The translations under genes and the position numbers were made by a program. From Falsiroseomonas selenitidurans (GTDB taxonomy: Bacteria > Pseudomonadota > Alphaproteobacteria > Acetobacterales > Acetobacteraceae): a DNA stretch of 64,000 bases. Within the stretch, counting starts at the first letter, position 1; each line of letters begins with the position of its first letter. Location of the stretch: NCBI RefSeq assembly GCF_012103215.1, contig NZ_JAAVNE010000012.1:62001-126000 (forward strand), in the 5' to 3' direction. The notes under the pieces were generated by a model that was given only the letters and a program-made list of their open reading frames with translations, was not told where the DNA came from and ran no database searches. Shown in pieces: positions 9,222 through 17,794 of this stretch.

Positions 9222-9836
9222 TTACTGATCCGGGTTGAGTCCCTGTCGGAGGGCCCGGTTTTCCGCCTCCAGCTCCTCGAGCCGCCGGCGCAAGGGGGCC
9301 ACGCCCGCCATCACCTCGGCCTCGGTGAAGCGGGGTGTAATGTGCTGCGGGCAATTCCAGTCGAAGGCTTCGACCGTGACGACAAGGAGGCGCTCGGCCC
9401 GGCTGGAGGCGGCACGCAGCGGCGCGAGCGTTGCATCCTCGGCTCCGCCCACCGCCATGCGGCCGAGCAGCTTCAGGCGGCGGCGGTTCGGGTAGTCCAT
9501 CAGGAACAGCGCGACGCGGCTCTCGGCGGCGATGTTGCCGAGCGTGAGGTATTGCCGGTTGCCACGCAGATCGGCGAAGGCGATGCGCCGGTCGTCGAGC
9601 GGCACGAGGAAGCCCGGAGCACCGCCGCGATGCTGGATGTAGGGCCAGCCGGTCTCGGACACGCTGGCGATGTAGGCGCTGTCGCGCGCGACGATGAAGC
9701 CGGCCTCGGCGGGGCCGAGCCGGTCATGCGTATCCGGGCCGCCCTCGAAGCGCGCATAGGCGGCGGCACTGCCTTGCGCGGCGCGTGCCGCCTTGACGGA
9801 CGGCGTGGCGGTGATCTCGATGAAGCGATGGCCCAT
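9222..9836 (-). CDS. Pyridoxamine 5'-phosphate oxidase-like (FMN-binding split barrel) protein
   Basis: 204 aa. The centre reads like the PNPOx-like flavin split barrel: AYIASVSETGWPYIQHRGG (about 54-72), GFLVPLDDRRIAFADLRGNRQYLTLGNI, RVALFLMDYPNRRRLKLLGR. It ends with a Leu/Glu-rich coiled stretch (APLRRRLEELEAENRALRQG). Family members bind flavin and reduce or oxidise small molecules. It is the last gene of a unit with the alpha/beta hydrolase and the AhpD-like protein. ATG 9836 gives the MGHRFIEITATPSVKAAR start usual for this subfamily. Confidence 0.85.
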   Translation of the reverse strand: MGHRFIEITATPSVKAARAAQGSAAAYARFEGGPDTHDRLGPAEAGFIVARDSAYIASVSETGWPYIQHRGGAPGFLVPLDDRRIAFADLRGNRQYLTLGNIAAESRVALFLMDYPNRRRLKLLGRMAVGGAEDATLAPLRAASSRAERLLVVTVEAFDWNCPQHITPRFTEAEVMAGVAPLRRRLEELEAENRALRQGLNPDQ

Positions 9837-9885
9837 GGCGGTATCCTGTCGGGACGGCGGGCCGCGCCACAGCGCGGCCAGCCGT

Positions 9886-10740
9886 TCATTGCGGGGCGAA
9901 GCTGGCCTTGATCTCGGCGGCGACGGCCGGGGCATTCTCATCGAGCACGAAATGGCCGGCATCGAGCCAGACCAACCGGGCCTGCGGCAGATCGGCGAGG
10001 AAAGCCTCGGCGCCGGCCGTGGTGAAGAACGGATCGTTCCTGCCCCAGATGATCAGCGTGGGCGGGGCGTGCGTGCGGAACGCCTCGTGCCAGCGCTCAT
10101 AGAGGGCGATATTGGTCTTGTAGTTCTCGAGCAGGTCCAGCTGCGCCAGGTCATGGCCGGGGCGATCGAGCAGCGCCTGGTCATGCGTCCAATTGTCGGG
10201 GCTGATCGCCTCGACGTTGCGCGCGCCCACCTGGTACTGGAAGCGGGTGGTGGCGGGCGCCAGGAAGCCCCGCGCGGCGGCCTCGGTCGTGGCGTCGCGC
10301 TTGTTCCAGAGCGGCAGGAAGACCTGCGCCGGCATCTCGCCGACCCCCGCGACATAGGCGTTGGTGTTCTGGATCACGAAGCCCGCGACCGCCTGCGGAT
10401 GACGCGTGAACAGCCGGAAGCCGACCGGGCCGCCATAATCCTGCATGTAGAGGATGTAGGAGGTCAGGCCGAGTTGCGCGATCAGCCCCTCGACATGGTC
10501 GGTCAGCGCCTCGAAGCTGTAGGCGAACTCGGTGGCGGGCGGCGCGTCCGACTGGCCGAAGCCGACATAGTCGGGCGCGATCACATGAAAGCGGTCGGCC
10601 AGTTCCGGGATCAGGTCGCGGAACATGAAGCTGCTGGTCGGGAAGCCATGCAGCAGGATGAGGGTGGGCAGGCCAGCATCACCGGCTTCGCGATAGAAGA
10701 TCTGGCGGCCGTCCACGGTGGCGAATTTGTAGAGGGTCAC
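9886..10740 (-). CDS. Alpha/beta hydrolase, haloalkane dehalogenase / epoxide hydrolase-like
   Basis: 284 aa from GTG 10740. Motifs: HGFP oxyanion stretch (31-34), DYVGFGQSD (about 57-65), nucleophile elbow MQDYGGPVG with Asp101 as nucleophile, LIIWGRNDPFF, and catalytic His in LDAGHFVLDENAP (about 267). An Asp nucleophile is known for haloalkane dehalogenases, epoxide hydrolases and fluoroacetate dehalogenases, not for serine esterases. I preferred GTG 10740 (VTLYKFATVDGRQIFYREAG) because GGAG lies 8 nt upstream; ATG 10764 would add eight residues. Natural substrate unknown. Confidence 0.88.
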   Translation of the reverse strand: MTLYKFATVDGRQIFYREAGDAGLPTLILLHGFPTSSFMFRDLIPELADRFHVIAPDYVGFGQSDAPPATEFAYSFEALTDHVEGLIAQLGLTSYILYMQDYGGPVGFRLFTRHPQAVAGFVIQNTNAYVAGVGEMPAQVFLPLWNKRDATTEAAARGFLAPATTRFQYQVGARNVEAISPDNWTHDQALLDRPGHDLAQLDLLENYKTNIALYERWHEAFRTHAPPTLIIWGRNDPFFTTAGAEAFLADLPQARLVWLDAGHFVLDENAPAVAAEIKASFAPQ

Positions 10741-10818
10741 GGTGGGACTCCAAGCCTGGAACATCGGATGTGCAGGCGGGCGCCGGCGGCTGCCGCCGGC
10801 GCCCACCTCCTGGCGCGA

Positions 10819-11364
10819 TCAGGCGGCTTCGGCGGCGCGGACGACCGGGAAGTCGATCTCGGTCTCGGCCACGTTGTTGATGAAGTTGGTGAATACGTTC
10901 ACCACCACGAGGCCGACGATTTCGATGATCTGCGCCTCGGTGTAGCCGGCGAGCTTCACGGCGGCGAGATCGGCATCGCTCACCTGGCCGCGCGCGGTCG
11001 CCACCTTCGCAGCGAACACCACGGCGGCATCGGCGCGCGGATCGGCGGAATGACCGCGGCGGTTCAGGGCGATCTCGGCCTCATCCAGCTTGGCCAGGTT
11101 GAGGGCGAGATAGCTGTGTGCCGACAGGCAGTAGTCGCAGCCATTCACCTGCGCCACGGCGAGTGCGATGCGTTCCCGCGTGCGGGCATCGAGCGCCTTG
11201 GACAGGGCGCCGTTCAGGCCGAGCAGGCCGGACAGCGCGGCCGGGCTCTGGCCGACCAGGCGGAACAGGTTGGGGACGCTGCCCAGCGACTTCTCGACGG
11301 CGTCGAGCAGCGGCTGGGAGGCAGCGGGGGCGGCTTCGCGGGCCGGGATGGTCAGGCGGGACAT
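10819..11364 (-). CDS. Carboxymuconolactone decarboxylase / AhpD-like protein
   Basis: 181 aa all-helical protein of the AhpD/CMD fold. The redox motif is NGCDYCLSAHS, with Cys76, Cys79 and His83 in the AhpD CxxCxxxH arrangement. ERIALAVAQVN before it and VVVNVFTNFINNVAETEID near the end are typical of the peroxidase-related subfamily. It probably acts as a cytoplasmic peroxidase or thiol reductase. First gene of the minus-strand unit; divergent from the LysR regulator at 11482, 117 bp away. Confidence 0.9.
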   Translation of the reverse strand: MSRLTIPAREAAPAASQPLLDAVEKSLGSVPNLFRLVGQSPAALSGLLGLNGALSKALDARTRERIALAVAQVNGCDYCLSAHSYLALNLAKLDEAEIALNRRGHSADPRADAAVVFAAKVATARGQVSDADLAAVKLAGYTEAQIIEIVGLVVVNVFTNFINNVAETEIDFPVVRAAEAA

Positions 11365-11481
11365 GGTGGTTTCTCCTGTGGAACGCGGCGGCAGCGCCGG
11401 GGCAACAGGAATGGCTCATGCCAGCCTCGCGGATAATCCGCATTGTTGACAGTTCATTATTGCAGCAGCTGAAATAGATGC
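11365..11481. promoter_or_regulatory. Divergent promoter region between AhpD-like operon and LysR gene
   Basis: This 117-bp gap between two divergent starts must hold both promoters. An AT-richer patch at about 11432-11478 contains a consensus -35 hexamer TTGACA at 11446-11451 on the plus strand, only about 30 nt from the LysR ATG. LysR-type proteins usually bind such gaps at T-N11-A sites; I could not single out one convincing dyad. The -10 element is not clear. Confidence 0.4.
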
Positions 11482-12396
11482 ATGGACAAGCTTGACGCCC
11501 TCCGCGCCTTCCTCGCCGTGGCTGACCGCGCGAGCTTCGCCGCCGCAGCGCGAAGCTTGCGCTGGTCGCCCGCCGCGGCGACCCGCGCCGTCGCGATGGT
11601 CGAAGCGGAACTTGGTGTTGCCCTGTTTCACCGGACCACCCGCGTCGTCCGACTGACCGAACCCGGCGCGATCTATGCCGAGCATTGCCGTCGGATCCTG
11701 GCCGATTTGGAAGCCGCCCGCAGCCAGGTGCGCGGTGAGGATGCCGCCCCGCGCGGCACGCTTTCCGTCACCGCGCCGGTCGTGTTCGGACGGCTGCACA
11801 TCCTTCCGGTGGCCGAGAAGCTGGCCGCCGCGCATGAGGCGCTTTCCGTCCGCCTCACCTTCGTCGATCGCGTGACGCATCTGGTGGAGGAAGGCTTCGA
11901 CATCGGCGTGCGCATCGGCGTGCTGCCGAACAGCGCGTTGATCGCGGTGCCGTTGACGGAGGTTCGTCGCGTCCTCGTCGCCAGCCCGAGCTACATCGCC
12001 GCGCATGGCGAGCCTGGATCGCCCGACGAACTCAGGCAGCACGCGATCATCGCGTTCGACGGGCTGGAAGCCACCGACGCCTGGCGCTTCGCCGCCGCGG
12101 GTCATCCGGACGCCGCACCGTCCAGCGTCTCCCTCGCGCCGCGCCTGACCGTCAACAGCGCCGATGCCGCCATTGCCGCGGCGCTGCGCGGGCGGGGCAT
12201 CACGCGCGTCCTGTCATACCAGGTCGAGGAAGCGGTGGCGGACGGGCGTCTGCGGCACCTGCTTCGCAGCCATGAGCCACCCGCGGTGCCCGTCAGCCTG
12301 CTCTACCAGGCCAGCCGTCGTGGCTCGGCCAACGTCATGGCGTTCGTGCGGGAAGCTCGTGCGCGTTTTGCCGGCCCCGCGAGCGTTCGGGCCTAG
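11482..12396 (+). CDS. LysR-family transcriptional regulator
   Basis: 304 aa. The N-terminal winged HTH is MDKLDALRAFLAVADRASFAAAARSL...ATRAVAMVEAELGVALFHRTTR (1-58), followed by the usual two-lobed effector domain (about 88-295: GTLSVTAPVVFGRLHILPV, FDIGVRIG, GRGITRVLSYQVEEAVADGRL). The HTH variant with SPAAATRAVAMVEAELG is common in proteobacterial LysR regulators of small detoxification units. Its divergent position suggests that it controls the AhpD-like / hydrolase / PNPOx genes, presumably with a substrate-derived coinducer. Confidence 0.92.
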   Translation: MDKLDALRAFLAVADRASFAAAARSLRWSPAAATRAVAMVEAELGVALFHRTTRVVRLTEPGAIYAEHCRRILADLEAARSQVRGEDAAPRGTLSVTAPVVFGRLHILPVAEKLAAAHEALSVRLTFVDRVTHLVEEGFDIGVRIGVLPNSALIAVPLTEVRRVLVASPSYIAAHGEPGSPDELRQHAIIAFDGLEATDAWRFAAAGHPDAAPSSVSLAPRLTVNSADAAIAAALRGRGITRVLSYQVEEAVADGRLRHLLRSHEPPAVPVSLLYQASRRGSANVMAFVREARARFAGPASVRA

Positions 12397-12441
12397 ACGC
12401 GACATCGGCCAGGATCGGTGCGTGCCGTGCGACTCGGCGCG

Positions 12442-12465
12442 CCGGGCGAGTCACCGCCCGCCCGG
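12442..12465 (+). terminator. GC hairpin after the LysR gene
   Basis: A 7-bp perfect stem CCGGGCG (12442-12448) and CGCCCGG (12459-12465) encloses a 10-nt loop 45 nt past the LysR stop. There is no T-tract, so it may only slow polymerase or assist Rho. Confidence 0.35.
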
Positions 12466-12485
12466 GGCTTGGCGCCTCCGCTGCA

Positions 12486-12499
12486 ATGCTTTGTCATGA
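12486..12499 (+). promoter_or_regulatory. Candidate response-regulator box (ATGCTTTGTCATGA), copy 1
   Basis: The 14-mer ATGCTTTGTCATGA lies 43 nt upstream of the RND adaptor start and recurs exactly at 21224-21237 upstream of the DUF305 gene. The TTGTCAT core resembles half-sites of CusR/CopR-type copper response regulators. A matching response-regulator gene lies in the same island (18351). Binding is inferred. Confidence 0.5.
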
Positions 12500-12541
12500 T
12501 CGGGCAACGCCCGCGACGTCCTGTGCCGGCAGGTTGGATCC

Positions 12542-14266
12542 GTGGCGGTCTGGACTTGGGGGGCGCGCGTGCTGATTCGAGTTCTGCTGCTTGTCGCGCT
12601 GCTGGCAGCAGCCGGCTTACGCCCTGCCTTCAGCCATGAAGGCCATTCCCATGGGGAGGAACCCGCACCGCCGGCGGTCGCCGCGCCGCGCGCCGAGGCG
12701 CATTCCGAGCTGTTCGAGATCGTGGCGGTCCTCGGCCCGGACCGCCGGCTTTGGCTCTACCTCGACCGGCACGCGACCTCGGAGCCCATCGACGGCGCCA
12801 CGGTGCAGGTCACCCTCGACGGCGAGGATCTGGGCGCGGCGACGCGGGCCGGCGAGGCGACCTACCTCCTCGCCAACCCCGCCCTGGAACGACCGGGCCA
12901 ACGGAACCTGGTCTTCATCATCACCGCCGGCGAGGACGTGGATCTGCTGCCCGCGACGCTTGAGATACCCGCTGCGGCCGTGGCTCCGACCGCAGCGCCA
13001 GGCTCGGCGGAGCTGCTCTCGATGGCGTTGCGCGAGCCTGTCCTGTGGGCGGCGGGGCTGGTCCTGCTGCTGCTCGGCATCGCCATTGGCCGTGCCGCCA
13101 CGCCGCGAGCCTTGCCGCCGCTTGTTGTCGCCGAGCCACCGGCAACCGCCACGCGCGCCCAGGGCTTGCCGGCCGGTGCACCGAGCCCCGGGCGTGTGGC
13201 CGCGGCCCCGGCCGCGGTGGCCCTGCTGGCCGTTCTTCTCGTGCCGATGATCGCCGGGGCCCAACCGATGGACGCGCCCCGGCGGCAACCGGACGGCAGC
13301 ATCTTTGTCCCCAAGCCTTCGCAGCGCCTCCTGGGCCTGCGCACCGGCACGGCCGAGCCGGGCGAGGCCGCCGTTGCCATCCCGCTCACCGGCCGGGTGG
13401 TCGCAGACCCCAATGCCTCCGGCCGCGTGCAGGCCTCCGAAGCCGGCCGTATCGAGCCGCCGGAAGGCGGCTTCCCGATGCTGGGCCAGCGCGTGGCGCG
13501 TGGCGAGGTGCTCGGCTTCGTGGTGCCGATCATGGCGGCGCAGGATCGCGTCGGGGTGCGCGCCAGCATCGCCGAGTTGGATGCGCTGATCGTCATCGGC
13601 GAGGCGCGGGTCCGCCGACTGACCGCGCTGGCCGGCACCGTCGCGGCCCGCGAGATCAGCGATGCCCGCGCCGACCTGGAGGGCCTGCGTCAGCGCCGCG
13701 CAGCGAACCTGCCGGCGGTGACGGGGCGGGAGCCGATCCTGGCCCCCTCCGCCGGCCTGATCAGCGTGGTGCGCGTCGCCGCCGGCCAGGTGATCCAGGC
13801 GCAGGAGCCGCTGTTCGACATCGTCGATCCCACACGCCTCTGGGTCGAGGCCATCGCCTTCGACCCCGCCGCGGTGGCCGAGGTTTCGGGCGCTTCCGCC
13901 GTGACGGCGGGTGGCGAGGCGCTGCGGCTCGGCTTCGTGGGCCGCGGCATGACGCTCCGCCAGCAGGGCCTGCCCCTGCATTTCCGCATCGAGAGCGGCG
14001 CGGCCGGCCTCGCCGTGGGGCAGCCCGTGACCGTGCTGGTGGAGACGCCGCGCCGCACCGTCGGCATCGTGCTGCCGGCCCAGGCCGTAATCCGCAACCC
14101 CGAGGGCGGCCAGGTGGTCTATGAGATGCCGAGCGCCGAGCGCTTCCTGCCGCGGCCCGTGCGGGCCCAGCCGCTCGACGGCCAGCATGTGCTGGTCACG
14201 GCCGGGCTGGAACGGGGGGCACGGGTGGTCACCAGCGGCGCCGGGCTGATCGCGCAGGTCCGCTAG
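12542..14266 (+). CDS. RND efflux periplasmic adaptor (HlyD/CusB-CzcB type) with N-terminal metal-binding-like domain
   Basis: 574 aa, long for an adaptor. Signal peptide, then a His-rich start (HEGHSHGEE), a beta domain at about 55-150 (HSELFEIVAVLGPDRRLWLYL ... GATVQVTLDGED), a TM at about 160-185, another hydrophobic segment near 225-245, and only then the adaptor proper (RTGTAEPGEAAVAIPLTGRV; ILAPSAGLISVVRVAAGQVIQAQEPLFDIVDP; LPAQAVIRN). It should link the RND pump to an outer-membrane channel and hand over metal. GTG 12542 is kept; GTG 12569 (MLIRVLLLVALL, with a G-rich RBS) is an equally plausible start. The pump gene follows after 2 nt. Confidence 0.87.
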   Translation: MAVWTWGARVLIRVLLLVALLAAAGLRPAFSHEGHSHGEEPAPPAVAAPRAEAHSELFEIVAVLGPDRRLWLYLDRHATSEPIDGATVQVTLDGEDLGAATRAGEATYLLANPALERPGQRNLVFIITAGEDVDLLPATLEIPAAAVAPTAAPGSAELLSMALREPVLWAAGLVLLLLGIAIGRAATPRALPPLVVAEPPATATRAQGLPAGAPSPGRVAAAPAAVALLAVLLVPMIAGAQPMDAPRRQPDGSIFVPKPSQRLLGLRTGTAEPGEAAVAIPLTGRVVADPNASGRVQASEAGRIEPPEGGFPMLGQRVARGEVLGFVVPIMAAQDRVGVRASIAELDALIVIGEARVRRLTALAGTVAAREISDARADLEGLRQRRAANLPAVTGREPILAPSAGLISVVRVAAGQVIQAQEPLFDIVDPTRLWVEAIAFDPAAVAEVSGASAVTAGGEALRLGFVGRGMTLRQQGLPLHFRIESGAAGLAVGQPVTVLVETPRRTVGIVLPAQAVIRNPEGGQVVYEMPSAERFLPRPVRAQPLDGQHVLVTAGLERGARVVTSGAGLIAQVR

Positions 14267-14268
14267 CC

Positions 14269-17200
14269 GTGTTCAACATCCTCGTCACCGCCAGCCTGCG
14301 GAACCGCATCGTCGTTCTGGTCGCGGCCGCGATCCTCGTGGTCTACGGCGCCTTCACGCTGCAACGCCTGCCGGTGGATGTCTTCCCCGACCTCAACAAG
14401 CCGGTCATCACCCTGATGACCGAGGCCGAGGGCCTGGCGCCGGAGGAGGTGGAGCTTCTCGTCTCCTACCCGATCGAGACGGCGATGAACGGCATGCCGG
14501 GTGTCACGCGCGTGCGCTCCGTCTCCGGCGTCGGGCTGTCGATCGTCTTCGTGGAGTTCGACTGGGGCACCGACATCTGGGTGAACCGCCAGCAGGTGGC
14601 GGAGCGCCTGTCGCTGGTGCGGGCGCAGCTGCCGGCGAATGTCGCGCCGCAGATGGCGCCGATCTCCTCCATCATGGGCGAGATCATGCTGGTGGCGATG
14701 TCCACCGATGGGCGCGCCAGCCCGATGGCGCTGCGGGAGCTTGCGGATTGGGTGGTGCGGCCGCGGCTGTTGACCATCCCAGGCATCACCCAGGTGATCC
14801 CGATCGGTGGCGAGGTGCGGCAGTATCGCGTGACCCCCGATGTCGCGCGGATGCACGCGCTGGACGTCACGGCGGAGCAGGTGCACGCCGCGCTGCGGCA
14901 ATTCGGCGGCAACACCGGCGGCGGCTATGTGGACCAGGCGGGGCGGGAATACCTGATCCGCAACATCGGGCGCACCACGCGCCTCGCGGACCTTGCGAAC
15001 ACCCCCGTCGCCGTGCGGGCCGGCCAGCCGATCCCGCTGCGCCAGGTCGCGACCGTCGACTACGCCGCCCGCCTCAAGCGCGGCGAGGCCGGCAGCATGG
15101 GGCAGCCGGCGGTGATCCTGTCGATCCAGAAGCAGCCCTCGGCCGACACGGTGGCGCTGACGGCGCAGGTGGAAGCGGCGCTGGCCTCGTTGCAGCGCGC
15201 CATGCCGCCCGGCGTCACCGCCAACAACGTGCAGTTCCGCCAGGCCGATTTCATCGCGGCTTCGATCGCCAATGTGGAGAAGGTGCTGCTGGAGGCGGTG
15301 GCGGTGGTGGCCGTGGTGCTGTTCCTGTTCCTGCTGAACGGGCGGACCACCTTCATCTCGCTCACCGCCATTCCGCTCTCGGTGCTGATCACGGTCGTCG
15401 TGTTCCAGCTGCTCGGCCTGTCGATCAACACCATGACGCTGGGTGGCCTGGCCATCGCCATCGGCGAGCTGGTGGATGACGCGGTGGTGGATGTGGAGAA
15501 CGTGTTCCGCCGCCTGCGGGAGAACCGCGCGCAGCCGGACCCGCTGCCCGCCCTCATCGTGGTTGCCAAGGCGAGCCAGGAAGTCCGCTCCGGCATCGTC
15601 TATGCGACGATGATCGTGATCCTGGTCTTCGTGCCGCTGTTCGCATTGACCGGCATCGAGGGTCGCCTGTTCGCGCCGCTCGGCGTCGCCTACATCGTCT
15701 CGATCCTGGCGAGCCTGGTTGTCTCCATAACCGTCACGCCGGTTCTCTGCTACTACCTGCTGCCGCGCATGAAGCGGATGGAGCACGGCGACAGCGCGCT
15801 GGTCCGCGTGCTGAAGCGCTGGAACGAGCATGCGCTGCTCTGGGCCTTCGCCCGCGCGCGCCTCGTGTATCTGCTGGCGGGTGTCGGCGTGGCGGGCGCG
15901 CTGGCGACCGTGCCATTCCTGCCACGCTCCTTCCTGCCGCCCTTCAACGAGGGCACGCTGACCATCAGCCTGCAGTTCCAGCCCGGCATCAGCCTGGCCG
16001 AAGCCGACCGGCTAGGGCGGCAGGCGGAGTTGTTGATCATGCAGGTGCCGGAAGTCCGCACCGTGGGCCGCCGCACCGGCCGCGCCGAGCTGGATGAACA
16101 TGCCGAGGGCGTGCATTCCTCGGAACTCGACGTCTCGCTCCACGCATCGCAACGCGGCAAGCAGGCAATCTCGGCCGAGATCCGCACGCGCCTCGCCGTG
16201 CTGCCCGGCAGTGCCAATGTCGGCCAGCCGATCGGGCACAGGCTTGACCACATGCTGTCCGGCGTGCGGGCCGAGATCGCGCTCAAGATCACCGGCGATG
16301 ACCTGGACACGCTTCGCACCCTGGCCGAGGGGATGCAGCAGCGCCTGGCCGCCATCCCCGGCCTGACCGACCTGCAGGTGGAGCGCCAGCTGCGCGTGCC
16401 GCAGCTTCAGGTGGCGGTGGATCATGAGCGGGCGGCGCTGTATGGCATCTCGGCCGCCTCGGTGGCCGAAGCCCTGCAATCGCTGTCGGGCGGCCAGGTG
16501 GTCAGCCAGGTGGTGGACGGCGCGCGGCGCTTCGACGTGGTGATGCGCCTCGGCGATGCCGACCGCACCGGCGCCGGACTCGCCGCCGTGATGATCGCGA
16601 CACCAGCCGGACGCGTGCCGCTGTCGCTGCTGGCGGAACTGCACGACACCGATGGCCCCAACCAGATCCTGCGGGAGAATGGCCGGCGGCGCATCGTCGT
16701 GCTTGCCAATACCGATGGCAGCGACATGGCCGGCATCATCGCGCGCATCCGGGCCGAGATGGAGATGGCCACCTTGCCGCCCGGCTACTTCTTCACCCTG
16801 GAGGGCACCTTCCAGGCGCAGGAGGAGGCGGCGCGCCTCATCGCCGGACTCTCCCTGGTGTCACTGTCGCTGATCTTCATGGTGCTCTACAGCCGCTACA
16901 AGTCGGCGGTGCTGGCGCTGATCATCATGGGCAATGTGCCGCTCGCGCTGGTGGGCGCCATCGCGGCGCTGTGGATCGCGGGGCAGCCGCTCTCCGTCGC
17001 GTCGATGATCGGCTTCATCACCCTGGCCGGGATCGCAACGCGCAACGGCATCCTGAAGGTCAGCCACTATCTGAACCTCGCCTTGCTGGAAGGCGAGCGC
17101 TGGGGGCTGGCGCTGGTGATGCGCGGCAGCCTGGAACGGCTGACGCCGGTGCTGATGACCGCGCTCTCGGCCGGCTTCGCGCTCATCCCCCTGATGATCG

Positions 17201-17382
17201 GCGCGAGCGAGCCGGGCAAGGAGATCCTGCACCCCGTCGCCGTGACCATCTTCGGCGGGCTGATCACCGCGACGCTGCTCGACACCTTCCTGACGCCGCT
17301 GCTGTTCCATCGCTTCGGTCGTCCCGCCCTGGAACGCCTGCGCGTCGTCCAGCAGGAGCGGAAGGTTGCCGAGGCCTATTGA
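14269..17382 (+). CDS. Heavy-metal RND efflux pump (CusA/CzcA family)
   Basis: 1037 aa, normal for HME-RND pumps. Starts VFNILVTASLRNRIVVLVAA and VDVFPDLNKPVITLMTEAEGL, the family's N-terminal TM and porter-domain opening. TM4 carries GLAIAIGELVDDAVVDVEN (about 392-410), whose Asp/Glu residues are typical proton-relay positions. Repeat symmetry is seen in the second half (FMVLYSRYKSAVLALIIMGNVPLALVGA; MIGFITLAGIATRNGIL). It exports metal cations across the envelope by proton antiport. GTG start directly after the adaptor stop. Neighbouring copper-type genes point to Cu/Ag, but metal specificity cannot be fixed from the sequence. Confidence 0.93.
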   Translation: MFNILVTASLRNRIVVLVAAAILVVYGAFTLQRLPVDVFPDLNKPVITLMTEAEGLAPEEVELLVSYPIETAMNGMPGVTRVRSVSGVGLSIVFVEFDWGTDIWVNRQQVAERLSLVRAQLPANVAPQMAPISSIMGEIMLVAMSTDGRASPMALRELADWVVRPRLLTIPGITQVIPIGGEVRQYRVTPDVARMHALDVTAEQVHAALRQFGGNTGGGYVDQAGREYLIRNIGRTTRLADLANTPVAVRAGQPIPLRQVATVDYAARLKRGEAGSMGQPAVILSIQKQPSADTVALTAQVEAALASLQRAMPPGVTANNVQFRQADFIAASIANVEKVLLEAVAVVAVVLFLFLLNGRTTFISLTAIPLSVLITVVVFQLLGLSINTMTLGGLAIAIGELVDDAVVDVENVFRRLRENRAQPDPLPALIVVAKASQEVRSGIVYATMIVILVFVPLFALTGIEGRLFAPLGVAYIVSILASLVVSITVTPVLCYYLLPRMKRMEHGDSALVRVLKRWNEHALLWAFARARLVYLLAGVGVAGALATVPFLPRSFLPPFNEGTLTISLQFQPGISLAEADRLGRQAELLIMQVPEVRTVGRRTGRAELDEHAEGVHSSELDVSLHASQRGKQAISAEIRTRLAVLPGSANVGQPIGHRLDHMLSGVRAEIALKITGDDLDTLRTLAEGMQQRLAAIPGLTDLQVERQLRVPQLQVAVDHERAALYGISAASVAEALQSLSGGQVVSQVVDGARRFDVVMRLGDADRTGAGLAAVMIATPAGRVPLSLLAELHDTDGPNQILRENGRRRIVVLANTDGSDMAGIIARIRAEMEMATLPPGYFFTLEGTFQAQEEAARLIAGLSLVSLSLIFMVLYSRYKSAVLALIIMGNVPLALVGAIAALWIAGQPLSVASMIGFITLAGIATRNGILKVSHYLNLALLEGERWGLALVMRGSLERLTPVLMTALSAGFALIPLMIGASEPGKEILHPVAVTIFGGLITATLLDTFLTPLLFHRFGRPALERLRVVQQERKVAEAY

Positions 17383-17400
17383 TCCACGAGGAACCCGACC

Positions 17401-17784
17401 ATGATCCCACGTCGCCTGCTGCTCGCCAGCCTGATCTTCCTACCGGTCGGCGCCCAGGCGCATGAACCACGTCGGGGGCCGAATGGTGGCCAGAAAGTGG
17501 ATATCGGCACCAACCACGCCGAGCTGCTGGCGGCCGGCAACACGCTGCGGCTGTTCCTGTTCGATGGCGCCGACCGGCCGATCCCGGCCGCGGGAGCCAC
17601 GGCGCAGGTCCTCATCCTGGCGGGCGGGCGCCAGGCCACCGTGGCGCTCGCGCCCGTCGGCGACAATGTGCTGGCCGGCACCGGCGCCTTCCTGGCCGCG
17701 CGCGGCATGCGCGCGGTTGTCACGCTGACGCTCCCCGGCCAACGTCCCGTGCAGGCGCGCTTCACGCCGATGGACCAGAATTGA
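17401..17784 (+). CDS. Small periplasmic protein related to the adaptor's N-terminal domain
   Basis: 127 aa. Signal peptide MIPRRLLLASLIFLPVGAQA, then HEPRRGPNGGQ and a beta-rich body: HAELLAAGNTLRLFLFD ... PIPAAGATAQVLI. The same order (HSELF / LWLYL / PIDGATVQV) occurs in the N-terminal domain of the RND adaptor two genes upstream, so the two look paralogous. Probably a periplasmic metal-binding accessory; no function is established for this family. RBS GAGGAA sits just before the ATG, and the next gene starts 10 nt after its stop. Confidence 0.75.
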   Translation: MIPRRLLLASLIFLPVGAQAHEPRRGPNGGQKVDIGTNHAELLAAGNTLRLFLFDGADRPIPAAGATAQVLILAGGRQATVALAPVGDNVLAGTGAFLAARGMRAVVTLTLPGQRPVQARFTPMDQN

Positions 17785-17794
17785 GGAGACCCGG

